A DNA stretch of 64,000 nt. Source: Lachnospiraceae bacterium. Its GTDB lineage: Bacteria > Bacillota > Clostridia > Lachnospirales > Lachnospiraceae. The position numbers and the translations under genes were made by a program. The stretch is from contig JAJBTQ010000031.1 of the NCBI GenBank assembly GCA_020860755.1, positions 1 to 64,000 of the forward strand, given 5' to 3'. Under the pieces are notes generated by a model. The model had not been told where the DNA came from. It saw only the letters and a list, made by a program, of their open reading frames with translations, and ran no database searches. This document shows, piece after piece, positions 27,225 to 35,503 of the stretch (position 1 is the stretch's first letter; the number at the start of each line of letters is the position of its first letter).

Positions 27225-28496
27225 TTATTCTCCTTTCGTATCAAACTCTTTATCCAGAAAGATGCAGTCTTCGATGCAGGCGTCCTCAGCACCCATCACG
27301 ATATCGTTGGCTAAAGCTTTGCAGGTGGGGGCGCCGCAGCATCCGCAGTCCAGACCGGGAAGTGCCTCCACGATGGACTCGATCTTTTCCATATTTTCCA
27401 TGCTCTCAAAAATAGTGTCTCCCAAGCTGTAGACCGGCTCATAGACTACCGGTTCCGTCCAGGCAAATTCGCTCGGGGGAGGATACTGACCGATGTACTC
27501 GGGGTGTACGAACTTTTCATTAAGATTCATGCGTGTGATCTTGGTCTTTGCCATGTAGGCATTCTCCACCGTGAGCACTCCGCCGACACAGCCGGCACTG
27601 CAGGAGTTCAGTTCTACAAACTGAAGGCCCGGCTCGAACTTTTCGTCCTCTAAGTCCTCCAGTACGTGGATCACATTTTCAATCCCGTCCGCAGCGAGAT
27701 ATTCTTCTGACAAAAGTCCCATCGATTCTCCGCCGCTTACAGACCAACCTCTGCCCAGACTGCCGGAGCGGCTTAAGAGCTTCGTGTCCTGATCCGCTTC
27801 ATTCATGTGAGAGAGCAGAATGGGATAGTAATCTTTGATTGCGATGACCCGGTCCACTTCACTCTTCGGAAGCCCGAGGGGGGCATAAGTAAATGCTACC
27901 TTGGACGGGCAGGGTGAGATAAAGACGATGCCGATCTCCTCACTGGGAAGACCTGTCTTTTCAATTGCCTGTCTGCGCGCGATGCTGGCCGCAACTTCCA
28001 TGGGCGGAAGGATCGGGAGCAGATGTGGAATCAGATTGGGGAATCGTACTCGGATCAGACGCTCGATCGTCGGACAAGCGGTACTGATGTAAGGCCAGTT
28101 TTCCGGGTGATCCGCAATGTATGCCCGTGTCGCCTCAGAGACAATCTCCGCGCCGACGCTCACTTCAAACACATCATCAAAGCCGGAGAGAAGGATGGCA
28201 CTTAAAATGATGTTGACATCCTCCATATGGTTGAACTGACTGTAGAGCGCTGGTGCGGGGAGTGCGACAAGATACGTAAACTCCTGGCGTACATCGTCAA
28301 ACTGATGCCGTCTGCTCCTCTTTGCATGGTGAGGACAGTGACGGCAGCACTCTCCGCAGTCAATACAAAACTCCGGAATAATGGAAGCTTTTTGATTTTT
28401 GATCCGGATTGCCTGAGTAGGACAGCGCTTTAAGCAGGTGAAACACCCGCCGCAGCGATCTTCCTGAAGGTAAACGGAGTGGTAAAATTTATTCAT
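27225..28496 (-). CDS. Sensory-type [FeFe] hydrogenase-like Fe-S protein
   Basis: The 423-residue protein has two N-terminal [4Fe-4S] motifs (Cys15/18/21/25 and Cys44/47/50/54), then a hydrogenase large-subunit-like domain, then a C-terminal Fe-S domain GLDCGCCGAPTC (~382-392) like that of RnfB. The H-cluster loops are reduced: STACP (Cys141), SPCPSK (Cys196) and NSCSAGCVGG (Cys299, Cys303), so four cysteines remain but the adjacent Cys of TSCCP is Ala. This pattern resembles putative sensory (HydS-like) hydrogenases, not catalytic ones. The ATG at 28496 follows GAGG; an upstream TTG at 28511 is less likely. Confidence 0.82.
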   Translation of the reverse strand: MNKFYHSVYLQEDRCGGCFTCLKRCPTQAIRIKNQKASIIPEFCIDCGECCRHCPHHAKRSRRHQFDDVRQEFTYLVALPAPALYSQFNHMEDVNIILSAILLSGFDDVFEVSVGAEIVSEATRAYIADHPENWPYISTACPTIERLIRVRFPNLIPHLLPILPPMEVAASIARRQAIEKTGLPSEEIGIVFISPCPSKVAFTYAPLGLPKSEVDRVIAIKDYYPILLSHMNEADQDTKLLSRSGSLGRGWSVSGGESMGLLSEEYLAADGIENVIHVLEDLEDEKFEPGLQFVELNSCSAGCVGGVLTVENAYMAKTKITRMNLNEKFVHPEYIGQYPPPSEFAWTEPVVYEPVYSLGDTIFESMENMEKIESIVEALPGLDCGCCGAPTCKALANDIVMGAEDACIEDCIFLDKEFDTKGE

Positions 28497-28511
28497 GTTC
28501 AGAAACCTCAA

Positions 28512-28931
28512 TCAAAAATTGATCGTCATGGTGACGGTGGTACCGACACCGAGCTCAGTTTCAATCTCAATATCATCACAGGATTTTTTCATGTTCGGCA
28601 GTCCCATCCCTGCACCAAAACCCAGCATGTGGATCTCGTCGTCGGCTGTGGAAAACCCCTCCTGCATCGCCTGATCGATATCCGGGATACCCGGACCGAC
28701 ATCCTTTAACACCATATGGATCTGATTCGGGTATATATCTACATCGATGACGCCGCCGTCAGCGTGAATAACCATATTGATCTCTCCCTCGTAGATCGCG
28801 ATGGAACATCTGCGAATCACATCCGGAGGCAGGTTCATCTGTTTTAATTTCTGTTTCAGCTTACTGCTGGCCTCGCCGGCCCTCGCAAAATCCGTGCCGT
28901 CGACCTGATACTGATAATGAATGCTGTTCAT
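28512..28931 (-). CDS. Stand-alone HATPase protein (anti-sigma-like kinase family)
   Basis: The 139-residue protein is a lone GHKL ATPase domain with an N-box (EGEINMVIHA), G1 box (DVGPGIPD) and G2 region (GFGAGMGLPNMKK). It matches RsbW/SpoIIAB/RsbT-type serine kinases or sensor ATPase modules, with no His-phosphotransfer or membrane domain. It lies between a DRTGG protein and the sensory-type hydrogenase protein, so it may pass a redox signal on to an unknown partner. Confidence 0.82.
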   Translation of the reverse strand: MNSIHYQYQVDGTDFARAGEASSKLKQKLKQMNLPPDVIRRCSIAIYEGEINMVIHADGGVIDVDIYPNQIHMVLKDVGPGIPDIDQAMQEGFSTADDEIHMLGFGAGMGLPNMKKSCDDIEIETELGVGTTVTMTINF

Positions 28932-28933
28932 CC

Positions 28934-29269
28934 TTAGTAGCCCCGCTTTTGATAGAGCCTGCCGCAGGCTTCATACATTCTGTAATCTGATCTAAGTACA
29001 TAGACACCGCATTCTTCCGCCATCTGTATCATATCCTCTGTCGGAGACTTGCCCCTGACAAAGACGAGACAGACGATATCAAGCATCTCGGCAGTGCGGA
29101 TCACCTGAGGGTTGGTCAGGCCAGTGAGCAAAAGCGCATCTTTTTTTATGTAAGCCAGCACATCACTCATCATATCGGATCCGCAGATCGTCTCGATCGT
29201 CTGGTCCGGATCTATGCTGGGTGTCAGTACATCTGCGTCTAATAATTCAATCACTTCTCCAATTGTCAT
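28934..29269 (-). CDS. DRTGG-domain-like small protein (first copy)
   Basis: The 111-residue product (MTIGEVIELLDADVLT...) has the same architecture as the second copy at 26879-27223: a conserved GSDMMSDVLAYI strand-helix and ALLLTGLTNPQVIRTAEML. This fits the DRTGG domain found with CBS and phosphotransacetylase proteins. The ATG at 29269 lies eight bases after GGAGG. It is the first gene of the minus-strand operon and starts opposite the hydrogenase operon. Confidence 0.72.
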   Translation of the reverse strand: MTIGEVIELLDADVLTPSIDPDQTIETICGSDMMSDVLAYIKKDALLLTGLTNPQVIRTAEMLDIVCLVFVRGKSPTEDMIQMAEECGVYVLRSDYRMYEACGRLYQKRGY

Positions 29270-29325
29270 AACGAAATCCTCCAAACTCGCCGGGGCTCTA
29301 AACAGAACCCGAAAAATTCATGTAA

Positions 29326-29354
29326 AGTATATCACAGGCCGCAGGGTCGTTCAA
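29326..29354 (-). promoter_or_regulatory. Promoter of the sensor-module operon
   Basis: On the minus strand TTGAAC (29354-29349), 17-base spacer, TATACT (29331-29326), ~57 bases before the first ATG. Confidence 0.72.
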
Positions 29355-29415
29355 CAAAAATGAGGGAAAACCGAGTACTGTAACGACAATACCGGAAAAG
29401 ATAAGATTTATTTTC

Positions 29416-29444
29416 TTGAAAATTCCGTGTTAGGATGATAACAT
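29416..29444 (+). promoter_or_regulatory. Promoter of the hydrogenase operon
   Basis: TTGAAA (29416-29421), 17-base spacer, TAACAT (29439-29444), leaving a leader of ~80 bases that is AT-rich. The two divergent promoters are about 60 bases apart, so a regulator bound between them could control both. Confidence 0.55.
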
Positions 29445-29533
29445 AAAACAGATGTAGTGTTTTTTTAATTTTTACAATTTATCAGTTTTAGTCTTTATTT
29501 TTATATACGATCAAATATTTTGGAGGTGAGGGC

Positions 29534-30025
29534 TTGGCACTTGCAAATCAGGTTCCGTTTGATGGGACAAAAGAACAAAAAGCACAGCTGTATGTCATGA
29601 TCGATGAGCTTCGGGATACGAAGGGCTGCCTGATGCCGATCATGCAGAGGGCACAGGATATATATGGGTATCTGCCATACGAAGTGCAAAAGATGATTTC
29701 GGATGAGTTGGAAGTTCCGATGGAAAAGATCTATGGGGTGGCAACGTTCTATTCCATGTTCAATCTGTATCCGAAGGGGAAATATCAGATCTCGGTTTGC
29801 CTGGGTACCGCGTGTTATGTCAAGGGCTCCCAGGCGATCTTCGACGAGGTCAAAGAGAAGCTCGGGATCGACAGCGGGGAGTGCACTGCTGACCGCAAAT
29901 TTTCTCTGGATGCCTGTCGATGCATCGGGGCATGTGGTCTGGCTCCGGTCATGAAGATCAACGATGAAGTTTATGGAAGGCTGACGACGGGCGAGGTCGA
30001 AGGCATTCTGGCAAAGTATAACTGA
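29534..30025 (+). CDS. hydC: NuoE-like [2Fe-2S] subunit of the [FeFe] hydrogenase
   Basis: The 163-residue protein has the thioredoxin-like [2Fe-2S] fold of NuoE/HydC/HndA. Four cysteine ligands are visible in CLGTACYVKG and CRCIGACGLAP, and the helical N-terminus contains IYGYLPYEV. It passes electrons between NADH and the hydrogenase chain. The start is a TTG at 29534 after GGAGGTGAGG. Its stop shares one base with the next ATG. Confidence 0.9.
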   Translation: MALANQVPFDGTKEQKAQLYVMIDELRDTKGCLMPIMQRAQDIYGYLPYEVQKMISDELEVPMEKIYGVATFYSMFNLYPKGKYQISVCLGTACYVKGSQAIFDEVKEKLGIDSGECTADRKFSLDACRCIGACGLAPVMKINDEVYGRLTTGEVEGILAKYN

Positions 30026-30576
30026 TGCTTCCGGAGATCTCACTTAATATTTTGGACATCGCGCAGAATTCCATCTCTGCCCGGGCCACTTTGATTCAGA
30101 TCACGCTGGAGACTCAAACGGAATCTTCCCGGCTTAAGGTGGTCATCCGGGATGATGGATCCGGCATGTCAAAAGAGACACTGGATCGCGTGCTGGATCC
30201 GTTTTATACGACACGGACGACGAGAAAGGTCGGCTTGGGAATCCCATTTTTTAAACAGGAGGCAGAGTGCACAGGGGGCTCTTTTTCCATCGAGTCCGAA
30301 CCCGGATGCGGAACGGTCGTGACTGCGGAATTCTGTACCGACAATATTGACTGTATGCCGCTCGGAGATATCAATGCGACGATCCGTTCGCTTGTAACGA
30401 TGAATCCACAGATCGATTTTTGTTATATCAGGAGTGTGGATGACCAGTCCTTTGTGCTGGATACAAGGGAGGTAAAAGAGATTCTCGGGGATGTGCCGTT
30501 TGACACACCGGAGGTGTCTCAGTTTCTGGATCAGTTTCTGGAAGAGAATGAGGCAGAGCTATCAGAAAATAAATAG
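30025..30576 (+). CDS. Stand-alone HATPase protein in the hydrogenase operon
   Basis: The 183-residue protein has a GHKL ATPase domain: the N-box LNILDIAQNSISA, G1 VIRDDGSGMS, the DPFYTTRTTRKVGLGIPFFKQ lid region, and GCGTVVTAEF. About 75 further residues of unknown role follow (DINATIRSLVTMNPQIDF). It lacks a dimerisation/His domain and any membrane segment. It sits between the NuoE-like and [2Fe-2S] genes of the hydrogenase operon. A similar HATPase gene recurs in many clostridial hndABCD-type operons, with no proven function that I know of. Confidence 0.83.
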   Translation: MLPEISLNILDIAQNSISARATLIQITLETQTESSRLKVVIRDDGSGMSKETLDRVLDPFYTTRTTRKVGLGIPFFKQEAECTGGSFSIESEPGCGTVVTAEFCTDNIDCMPLGDINATIRSLVTMNPQIDFCYIRSVDDQSFVLDTREVKEILGDVPFDTPEVSQFLDQFLEENEAELSENK

Positions 30577-30606
30577 GGCGATAAGACCGCCCGCAATGGA
30601 GGAATT

Positions 30607-31002
30607 ATGAAATCACTGGATGAACTCAGAGCGATTCGGGAAAAAATGCAGGATGAGATCGGGCAGAGGTCTGACGATGCCGAAAAAACACGTGTTGTGG
30701 TCGGCATGGCGACATGCGGGATCGCCAGCGGGGCAAGACCGGTCTTAAACCTGCTGTCTGAAGAAGTGCAAAAAAGGCACCTTGAGAATATCGTCGTGAC
30801 ACAGACAGGATGCATCGGCTTGTGCCAGTTCGAGCCGATCGTGGAAGTGTTTGAGCCCGGAAAAGAAAAGGTAACCTATGTAAAGGTTAACGAGGAAAAG
30901 GCGCTGGAGATCTTAGAACAACATCTGATCAATGGTAAAGTGGTAGAGAAATATCTGCTCCATGCAGATGAGATCGAAGCAGTAAAGGAGGCGGATAACT
31001 GA
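30607..31002 (+). CDS. Thioredoxin-like [2Fe-2S] ferredoxin-domain subunit
   Basis: The 131-residue protein contains a [2Fe-2S] thioredoxin-like domain with cysteines in MATCGIASGAR and TGCIGLCQFEP. It corresponds to the small HndB-type subunit of NAD(P)-linked [FeFe] hydrogenases. GGAGG precedes the ATG, and its stop overlaps the next start (ATGA-type junction). Confidence 0.87.
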   Translation: MKSLDELRAIREKMQDEIGQRSDDAEKTRVVVGMATCGIASGARPVLNLLSEEVQKRHLENIVVTQTGCIGLCQFEPIVEVFEPGKEKVTYVKVNEEKALEILEQHLINGKVVEKYLLHADEIEAVKEADN

Positions 31003-32792
31003 TGTATCGTGCACATGTACTGGTCTGCGGCGGCACCGGATGCACTGCCTCGGGAAGCGGTGCAGTCATGGAGGCCTTGGATGAACAGTTAAAAGAGAAC
31101 CATCTCGACAGCGAGATCTGTATGGTCCCGACCGGATGCCACGGACTCTGTGCCGAGGGGCCGATCATGATCGTCTATCCCGATGGGGTCTTTTATACCA
31201 AAGTCCAGGCGGAGGACGTCCCGGAGATCGTCTCCGAGCATCTCTTAAAGGGACGGGTTGTGGAGCGTCTCGTCTATGAGGAGGCAAAGGATCAAAAACG
31301 CATTGAATCCCTCGAGGATACGGTATTTTACAAGAAGCAGCATCGGATCGCCCTGCGCAACTGCGGCCTGATCAATCCCGAGAAGATAGAGGAGTACATT
31401 GGTACGGGAGGATATGAGGCTCTCGGAAAAGTTTTAACGGAGATGACTCCGGATGAAGTGATCCAGGTGATCTCGGACAGCGGACTCCGCGGCAGAGGAG
31501 GCGCAGGATTTCCGACCGGAAAGAAATGGCTGTACGCATCCGGTAATCGCGGGAACGTAAAGAAATATGTCTGCTGCAATGCGGATGAGGGTGACCCGGG
31601 CGCATTCATGGACCGCTCCGTGTTGGAGGGTGATCCCCATGTGGTTTTGGAAGCCATGGCGATTGCGGGATACGCCATCGGATCGGACCAGGGATATATC
31701 TATGTCCGTGCGGAGTATCCGATCGCGGTGCAGCGCCTGCAGGTCGCGATCAAACAGGCGAGAGAATACGGCCTGCTCGGGGAAGATATCTTCTCCTCCG
31801 GTTTTAATTTTGACATCGACTTAAGACTCGGTGCGGGTGCTTTTGTCTGCGGCGAGGAGACGGCACTTATGACATCGATTGAAGGGAACCGGGGTGAACC
31901 GCGGCCCAGACCGCCCTTCCCTGCAAATAAAGGCCTTTTTGGCCAGCCGACGATCTTGAATAATGTGGAGACATGGGCGAACGTTCCGCAGATCATCTTA
32001 AACGGAGCGGAATGGTTTTCTGCCATGGGTACGGAAAAGTCCAAGGGTACGAAAGTCTTTGCCTTGGGCGGCAAGATCAACAACACCGGTCTGGTGGAGG
32101 TCCCGATGGGTACGACGCTTCGCACGATCGTGGAGGACATTGGCGGAGGCATCCCGGAAGGCAGGAAGTTTAAGGCTGCGCAGACCGGAGGACCCTCCGG
32201 AGGATGTATCCCTGCTGAGCATTTTGATATTCCCATCGATTATGACAACCTGATCAGTATCGGATCCATGATGGGGTCCGGCGGACTGATCGTCATGGAC
32301 GAGACCACCTGCATGGTGGATATTGCAAAGTTTTTCCTGCAGTTTACGGTGGATGAGTCTTGCGGCAAATGCACCCCCTGCAGGGTCGGGACAAAACGAC
32401 TTTTGGAGAAGCTCGAGAAGATCACGGAAGGACGTGGAACCGTCGCGGATGTCGATGAGCTTGAGGATCTTTGCAATTATATAAAGGAGAATGCCCAGTG
32501 CGGGCTCGGACAGACAGCGCCGAACCCGGTACTTTCCACGCTGCGTTATTTCCGCGACGAATATATGGAACACGTAGTCAACAAGCGCTGCCCGGCTGGT
32601 GTCTGCAAGAATCTGATCGTCTACAAGATCGATCCGCTCAAGTGCAAGGGCTGCACGCTCTGTAAGCGCAACTGTCCGGTGGATGCCATAAGCGGAACGA
32701 TCAAGCAGCCGCATTCGATCGATATGACAAAGTGTATCCGGTGCGGAACCTGCATGGAGAATTGCCGCTTTGGCGCGATCTACATAGAGTGA
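31002..32792 (+). CDS. hydB: NuoF-like flavin subunit of the bifurcating-type [FeFe] hydrogenase
   Basis: This subunit binds NAD(H) and FMN and is the flavin centre of HydABC-type enzymes. In order it shows an N-terminal [2Fe-2S] domain (GGTGCTASGSG, PTGCHGLCAEGP) and the FMN/NAD motif GRGGAGFPTGKKW (~164). Then come NADEGDPGAFMDRS, a SLBB segment, the [4Fe-4S] motif CGKCTPCRVGTKRL (~454), and a C-terminal pair of [4Fe-4S] motifs (CKGCTLCKRNCP, CIRCGTCMENCR). The length of 596 residues fits HydB/HndC. Electron bifurcation (NADH plus ferredoxin to H2) is inferred from family and architecture. Confidence 0.93.
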   Translation: MYRAHVLVCGGTGCTASGSGAVMEALDEQLKENHLDSEICMVPTGCHGLCAEGPIMIVYPDGVFYTKVQAEDVPEIVSEHLLKGRVVERLVYEEAKDQKRIESLEDTVFYKKQHRIALRNCGLINPEKIEEYIGTGGYEALGKVLTEMTPDEVIQVISDSGLRGRGGAGFPTGKKWLYASGNRGNVKKYVCCNADEGDPGAFMDRSVLEGDPHVVLEAMAIAGYAIGSDQGYIYVRAEYPIAVQRLQVAIKQAREYGLLGEDIFSSGFNFDIDLRLGAGAFVCGEETALMTSIEGNRGEPRPRPPFPANKGLFGQPTILNNVETWANVPQIILNGAEWFSAMGTEKSKGTKVFALGGKINNTGLVEVPMGTTLRTIVEDIGGGIPEGRKFKAAQTGGPSGGCIPAEHFDIPIDYDNLISIGSMMGSGGLIVMDETTCMVDIAKFFLQFTVDESCGKCTPCRVGTKRLLEKLEKITEGRGTVADVDELEDLCNYIKENAQCGLGQTAPNPVLSTLRYFRDEYMEHVVNKRCPAGVCKNLIVYKIDPLKCKGCTLCKRNCPVDAISGTIKQPHSIDMTKCIRCGTCMENCRFGAIYIE

Positions 32793-32806
32793 CGGAGGTG
32801 ACTGAG

Positions 32807-34558
32807 ATGGAATATGTAAATATGAAGATCAATGGGATGGACATCTCCGCACCGGAGGGGAGCACGATACTGGAAGCGGCAAGATTGGCCAATATAGAGA
32901 TCCCGACCATCTGTTTCTTAAAGGATATCAATGAGATCGGTGCCTGCAGGATGTGCATCGTTGAGGTGACAGGTGCCAAGTCCATGGTTACGGCCTGCGT
33001 CTATCCGGTAAATGAGGGAATGGAGGTGTGGACGAATACACCGAAAGTCCTCGCTTCCCGGAAAAAGACACTGGAGCTCTTGCTGTCTGACCACGACCGA
33101 AAATGTCTCTCCTGCGTGCGCAGCGGAAAGTGTGAGCTTCAGCATCTGTGTCATGCGTATAAGGTGGACGATGTATCCATCTATGAAGGAGAAAAAAATA
33201 CATTTAAACCGGATACATCTGCCGATCACATGGTGCGTGACAACAACAAGTGCATCCTTTGCCGCAGATGCGTTGCGTCCTGTGCCAACACTCAGGGGAT
33301 CGGCGTGATCGGCGCGAATCAGCGGGGATTTCACACGAGCATCGGATCCGCCTTTGACATGGGACTCGGAGAGACGAGCTGTGTCTGCTGCGGTCAGTGC
33401 ATCAAAGCCTGTCCGACAGGGGCCATCTATGAAAAGGATTCTACGGCAGAAGTGCTGGCAGCCCTGGCGAATCCCGAGAAGACGGTATTCGTTCAGACGG
33501 CACCGTCTGTGCGCGCGGCGCTCGGCGAGATGTTTGAATATCCCATCGGGACCAATGTAGAGGGGAAGCTGGCGGCAGCTCTTCGAAGACTCGGATTTGA
33601 CAAAGTGTTTGACACGGATTTCGGTGCGGACCTGACGATCATGGAAGAGGCCCACGAGTTTTTGGACCGGCTGCAAAACGGAGGCAAGCTGCCTATGATC
33701 ACCTCCTGCTCGCCGGGATGGGTCAAGTACTGTGAGCACTATTTCCCTGAGATGACAGACAATCTCTCTACCTGCAAGTCGCCGCAGCAGATGTTCGGAG
33801 CAATCGTAAAGTCCTACTATGCCGAGCAGATTGGAGTTGACAAAGAAAATATCGTCGTTGTGAGTGCCATGCCCTGTACCGCGAAAAAGTTTGAGATCAA
33901 CCGTGATTTCGAGGCGGGAAACGGGGTTCCGGATGTCGATATCGTGATCACTACCCGGGAACTCGGACGCATGATAGAGCAGGCCGGGATCATATTCTGC
34001 TCCCTTCCCGATGAGCCGTTTGATGCTCCTTTAGGGATCAGCTCCGGCGCCGGTGTGATCTTCGGTGCGACCGGCGGTGTCATGGAGGCAGCGCTTCGCA
34101 CGGCGGCGGATACACTGACCGGGAAAGAACTGCCGAATGTAGAGTACAGGGAGGTCAGGGGAACGTCGCGCTTAAAAGAGGCTTCCTACAATCTGGCCGG
34201 CAATGAGATAAAGGTGGCGGTCGCCTCCGGCTTAAAACATGCGCGGATGCTGCTTAAGATGGTTGAAGCCGGTGAGGCGGACTATCAATTCATAGAGATC
34301 ATGGGATGCCCGGGCGGCTGTGTCAACGGCGGCGGTCAGCCCCAGCAGCCGGGATATGTCCGCAACACGGTCAACATCCGGGAAAAGAGGGCAGAAGTGC
34401 TCTATCAACTGGATGAGCAAAACGAGATCCGGAAGGCTCATGAGAATCCGGCGATCATCGATCTGTACGACAATTATCTCGGAGAGCCGGGCAGTGAGAG
34501 AGCTCATGAGCTGCTTCATACGAAATATATCAAACGGGTCGTCAATAAGGAGCTTTAG
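32807..34558 (+). CDS. hydA: [FeFe] hydrogenase catalytic subunit
   Basis: The 583-residue protein makes or oxidises H2 at the H-cluster. The N-terminus has a [2Fe-2S] domain (GACRMCIVEV), then the His-Cys3 cluster (HDRKCLSCVRSGKCELQ) and two [4Fe-4S] motifs (CILCRRCVASC, CVCCGQCIKACP). The H-domain has loops TSCSPGWVKY (residues 299-308), MPCTAKKFE (~355) and EIMGCPGGCVNGGGQP (~500). In the first loop Ser replaces the second Cys of the canonical TSCCP. The ATG at 32807 follows GGAGGTG; the frame opens earlier inside hydB. Confidence 0.95.
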   Translation: MEYVNMKINGMDISAPEGSTILEAARLANIEIPTICFLKDINEIGACRMCIVEVTGAKSMVTACVYPVNEGMEVWTNTPKVLASRKKTLELLLSDHDRKCLSCVRSGKCELQHLCHAYKVDDVSIYEGEKNTFKPDTSADHMVRDNNKCILCRRCVASCANTQGIGVIGANQRGFHTSIGSAFDMGLGETSCVCCGQCIKACPTGAIYEKDSTAEVLAALANPEKTVFVQTAPSVRAALGEMFEYPIGTNVEGKLAAALRRLGFDKVFDTDFGADLTIMEEAHEFLDRLQNGGKLPMITSCSPGWVKYCEHYFPEMTDNLSTCKSPQQMFGAIVKSYYAEQIGVDKENIVVVSAMPCTAKKFEINRDFEAGNGVPDVDIVITTRELGRMIEQAGIIFCSLPDEPFDAPLGISSGAGVIFGATGGVMEAALRTAADTLTGKELPNVEYREVRGTSRLKEASYNLAGNEIKVAVASGLKHARMLLKMVEAGEADYQFIEIMGCPGGCVNGGGQPQQPGYVRNTVNIREKRAEVLYQLDEQNEIRKAHENPAIIDLYDNYLGEPGSERAHELLHTKYIKRVVNKEL

Positions 34559-34625
34559 TTTGTTTCTTTCAATTGATTTACGCAGGATCTTTCAGGCGGT
34601 TTCCGCTTAGAAAGGAGAGTTTCTC

Positions 34626-35333
34626 ATGTTGGAAACCTTAAAAAAACAGGTATGTGAGGCGAATCTGCTGCTCCCTGCCTATCATCTTGTCACCTTTACC
34701 TGGGGCAACGTCTCGGGAATTGACCGGGAACAGGGTCTGATGGTCATAAAGCCTTCCGGCATCAGATATGAGGAGATGACACCCGAGGATATGGTAATCG
34801 TGGATCTCGCGACCGGAAAACGGGTAGAAGGGAAATGGCATCCATCGAGTGATACGGATACGCATCTGGTGCTGTATCGCGCATTTCCCGATATCGGGGG
34901 CATCGTTCACACGCACAGCAGATGGGCGACGACATTTGCGCAGGCCGGCAGGAGCATCCCGGCCCTGGGAACCACGCAGGCCGACTATTTTTATGGAGAT
35001 ATTCCTTGTACGCGACGTATGACCCCGGAGGAGATTGCCGGAGACTATGAGATGGAAACCGGCAACCTCATTGTTGATGCCTTCCGGGAGACCGATCCAA
35101 TGGATATTCCCGGTGTGGTGGTGCACAGTCACGGTCCCTTTACCTGGGGAACAGATCCGGAACATGCTGTTCACAACGCGGTGGTCTTGGAAGAAGTCGC
35201 CTTTATGGACTGGCATGCGCTTATGCTTGAGCCGGAACATGACCGGATGCAGCAGGAACTGCTTAATAAGCACTATCAGCGAAAGCATGGGGATAACGCC
35301 TACTACGGACAGGACACCGAAGATGGGATATGA
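34626..35333 (+). CDS. araD: L-ribulose-5-phosphate 4-epimerase (class II aldolase family)
   Basis: AraD interconverts L-ribulose-5-P and D-xylulose-5-P, linking arabinose use to the pentose phosphate pathway. The 235-residue protein has [25 protein letters not shown], the Zn-binding [14 protein letters not shown] and the later HSHGPFTWG, as in AraD/UlaF/SgbE. UlaF-type specificity cannot be excluded, since no sugar transport or isomerase genes are adjacent. GAAAGGAGA precedes the ATG. It is monocistronic, 67 bases after hydA, and ends at a strong terminator. Confidence 0.88.
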   Translation: MLETLKKQVCEANLLLPAYHLVTFTWGNVSGIDREQGLMVIKPSGIRYEEMTPEDMVIVDLATGKRVEGKWHPSSDTDTHLVLYRAFPDIGGIVHTHSRWATTFAQAGRSIPALGTTQADYFYGDIPCTRRMTPEEIAGDYEMETGNLIVDAFRETDPMDIPGVVVHSHGPFTWGTDPEHAVHNAVVLEEVAFMDWHALMLEPEHDRMQQELLNKHYQRKHGDNAYYGQDTEDGI

Positions 35334-35359
35334 AGATGCTGTCTGGGGAGACAGCTATA

Positions 35360-35391
35360 ACGGGGCTTTTTTAAGCCCCGTTTTTTTCTTT
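35360..35391 (+). terminator. Rho-independent terminator after araD
   Basis: ACGGGGCTT (35360-35368) pairs with AAGCCCCGT (35373-35381), followed by TTTTTTCTTTT. Confidence 0.93.
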
Positions 35392-35411
35392 TAAAAATCT
35401 ATATTTTTAGA

Positions 35412-35440
35412 TTGAATAACCTGTTGGAAACAGCTATAAT
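35412..35440 (+). promoter_or_regulatory. Promoter of the L,D-transpeptidase gene
   Basis: TTGAAT (35412-35417), 17-base spacer, TATAAT (35435-35440), 64 bases before the chosen ATG. Confidence 0.8.
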
Positions 35441-35503
35441 ATAATTTGAGTTTTTTTGTGCAGGGGTTTATGCACGGGGTTGTCTTTTTCAAAGAGGTAT
35501 TTT

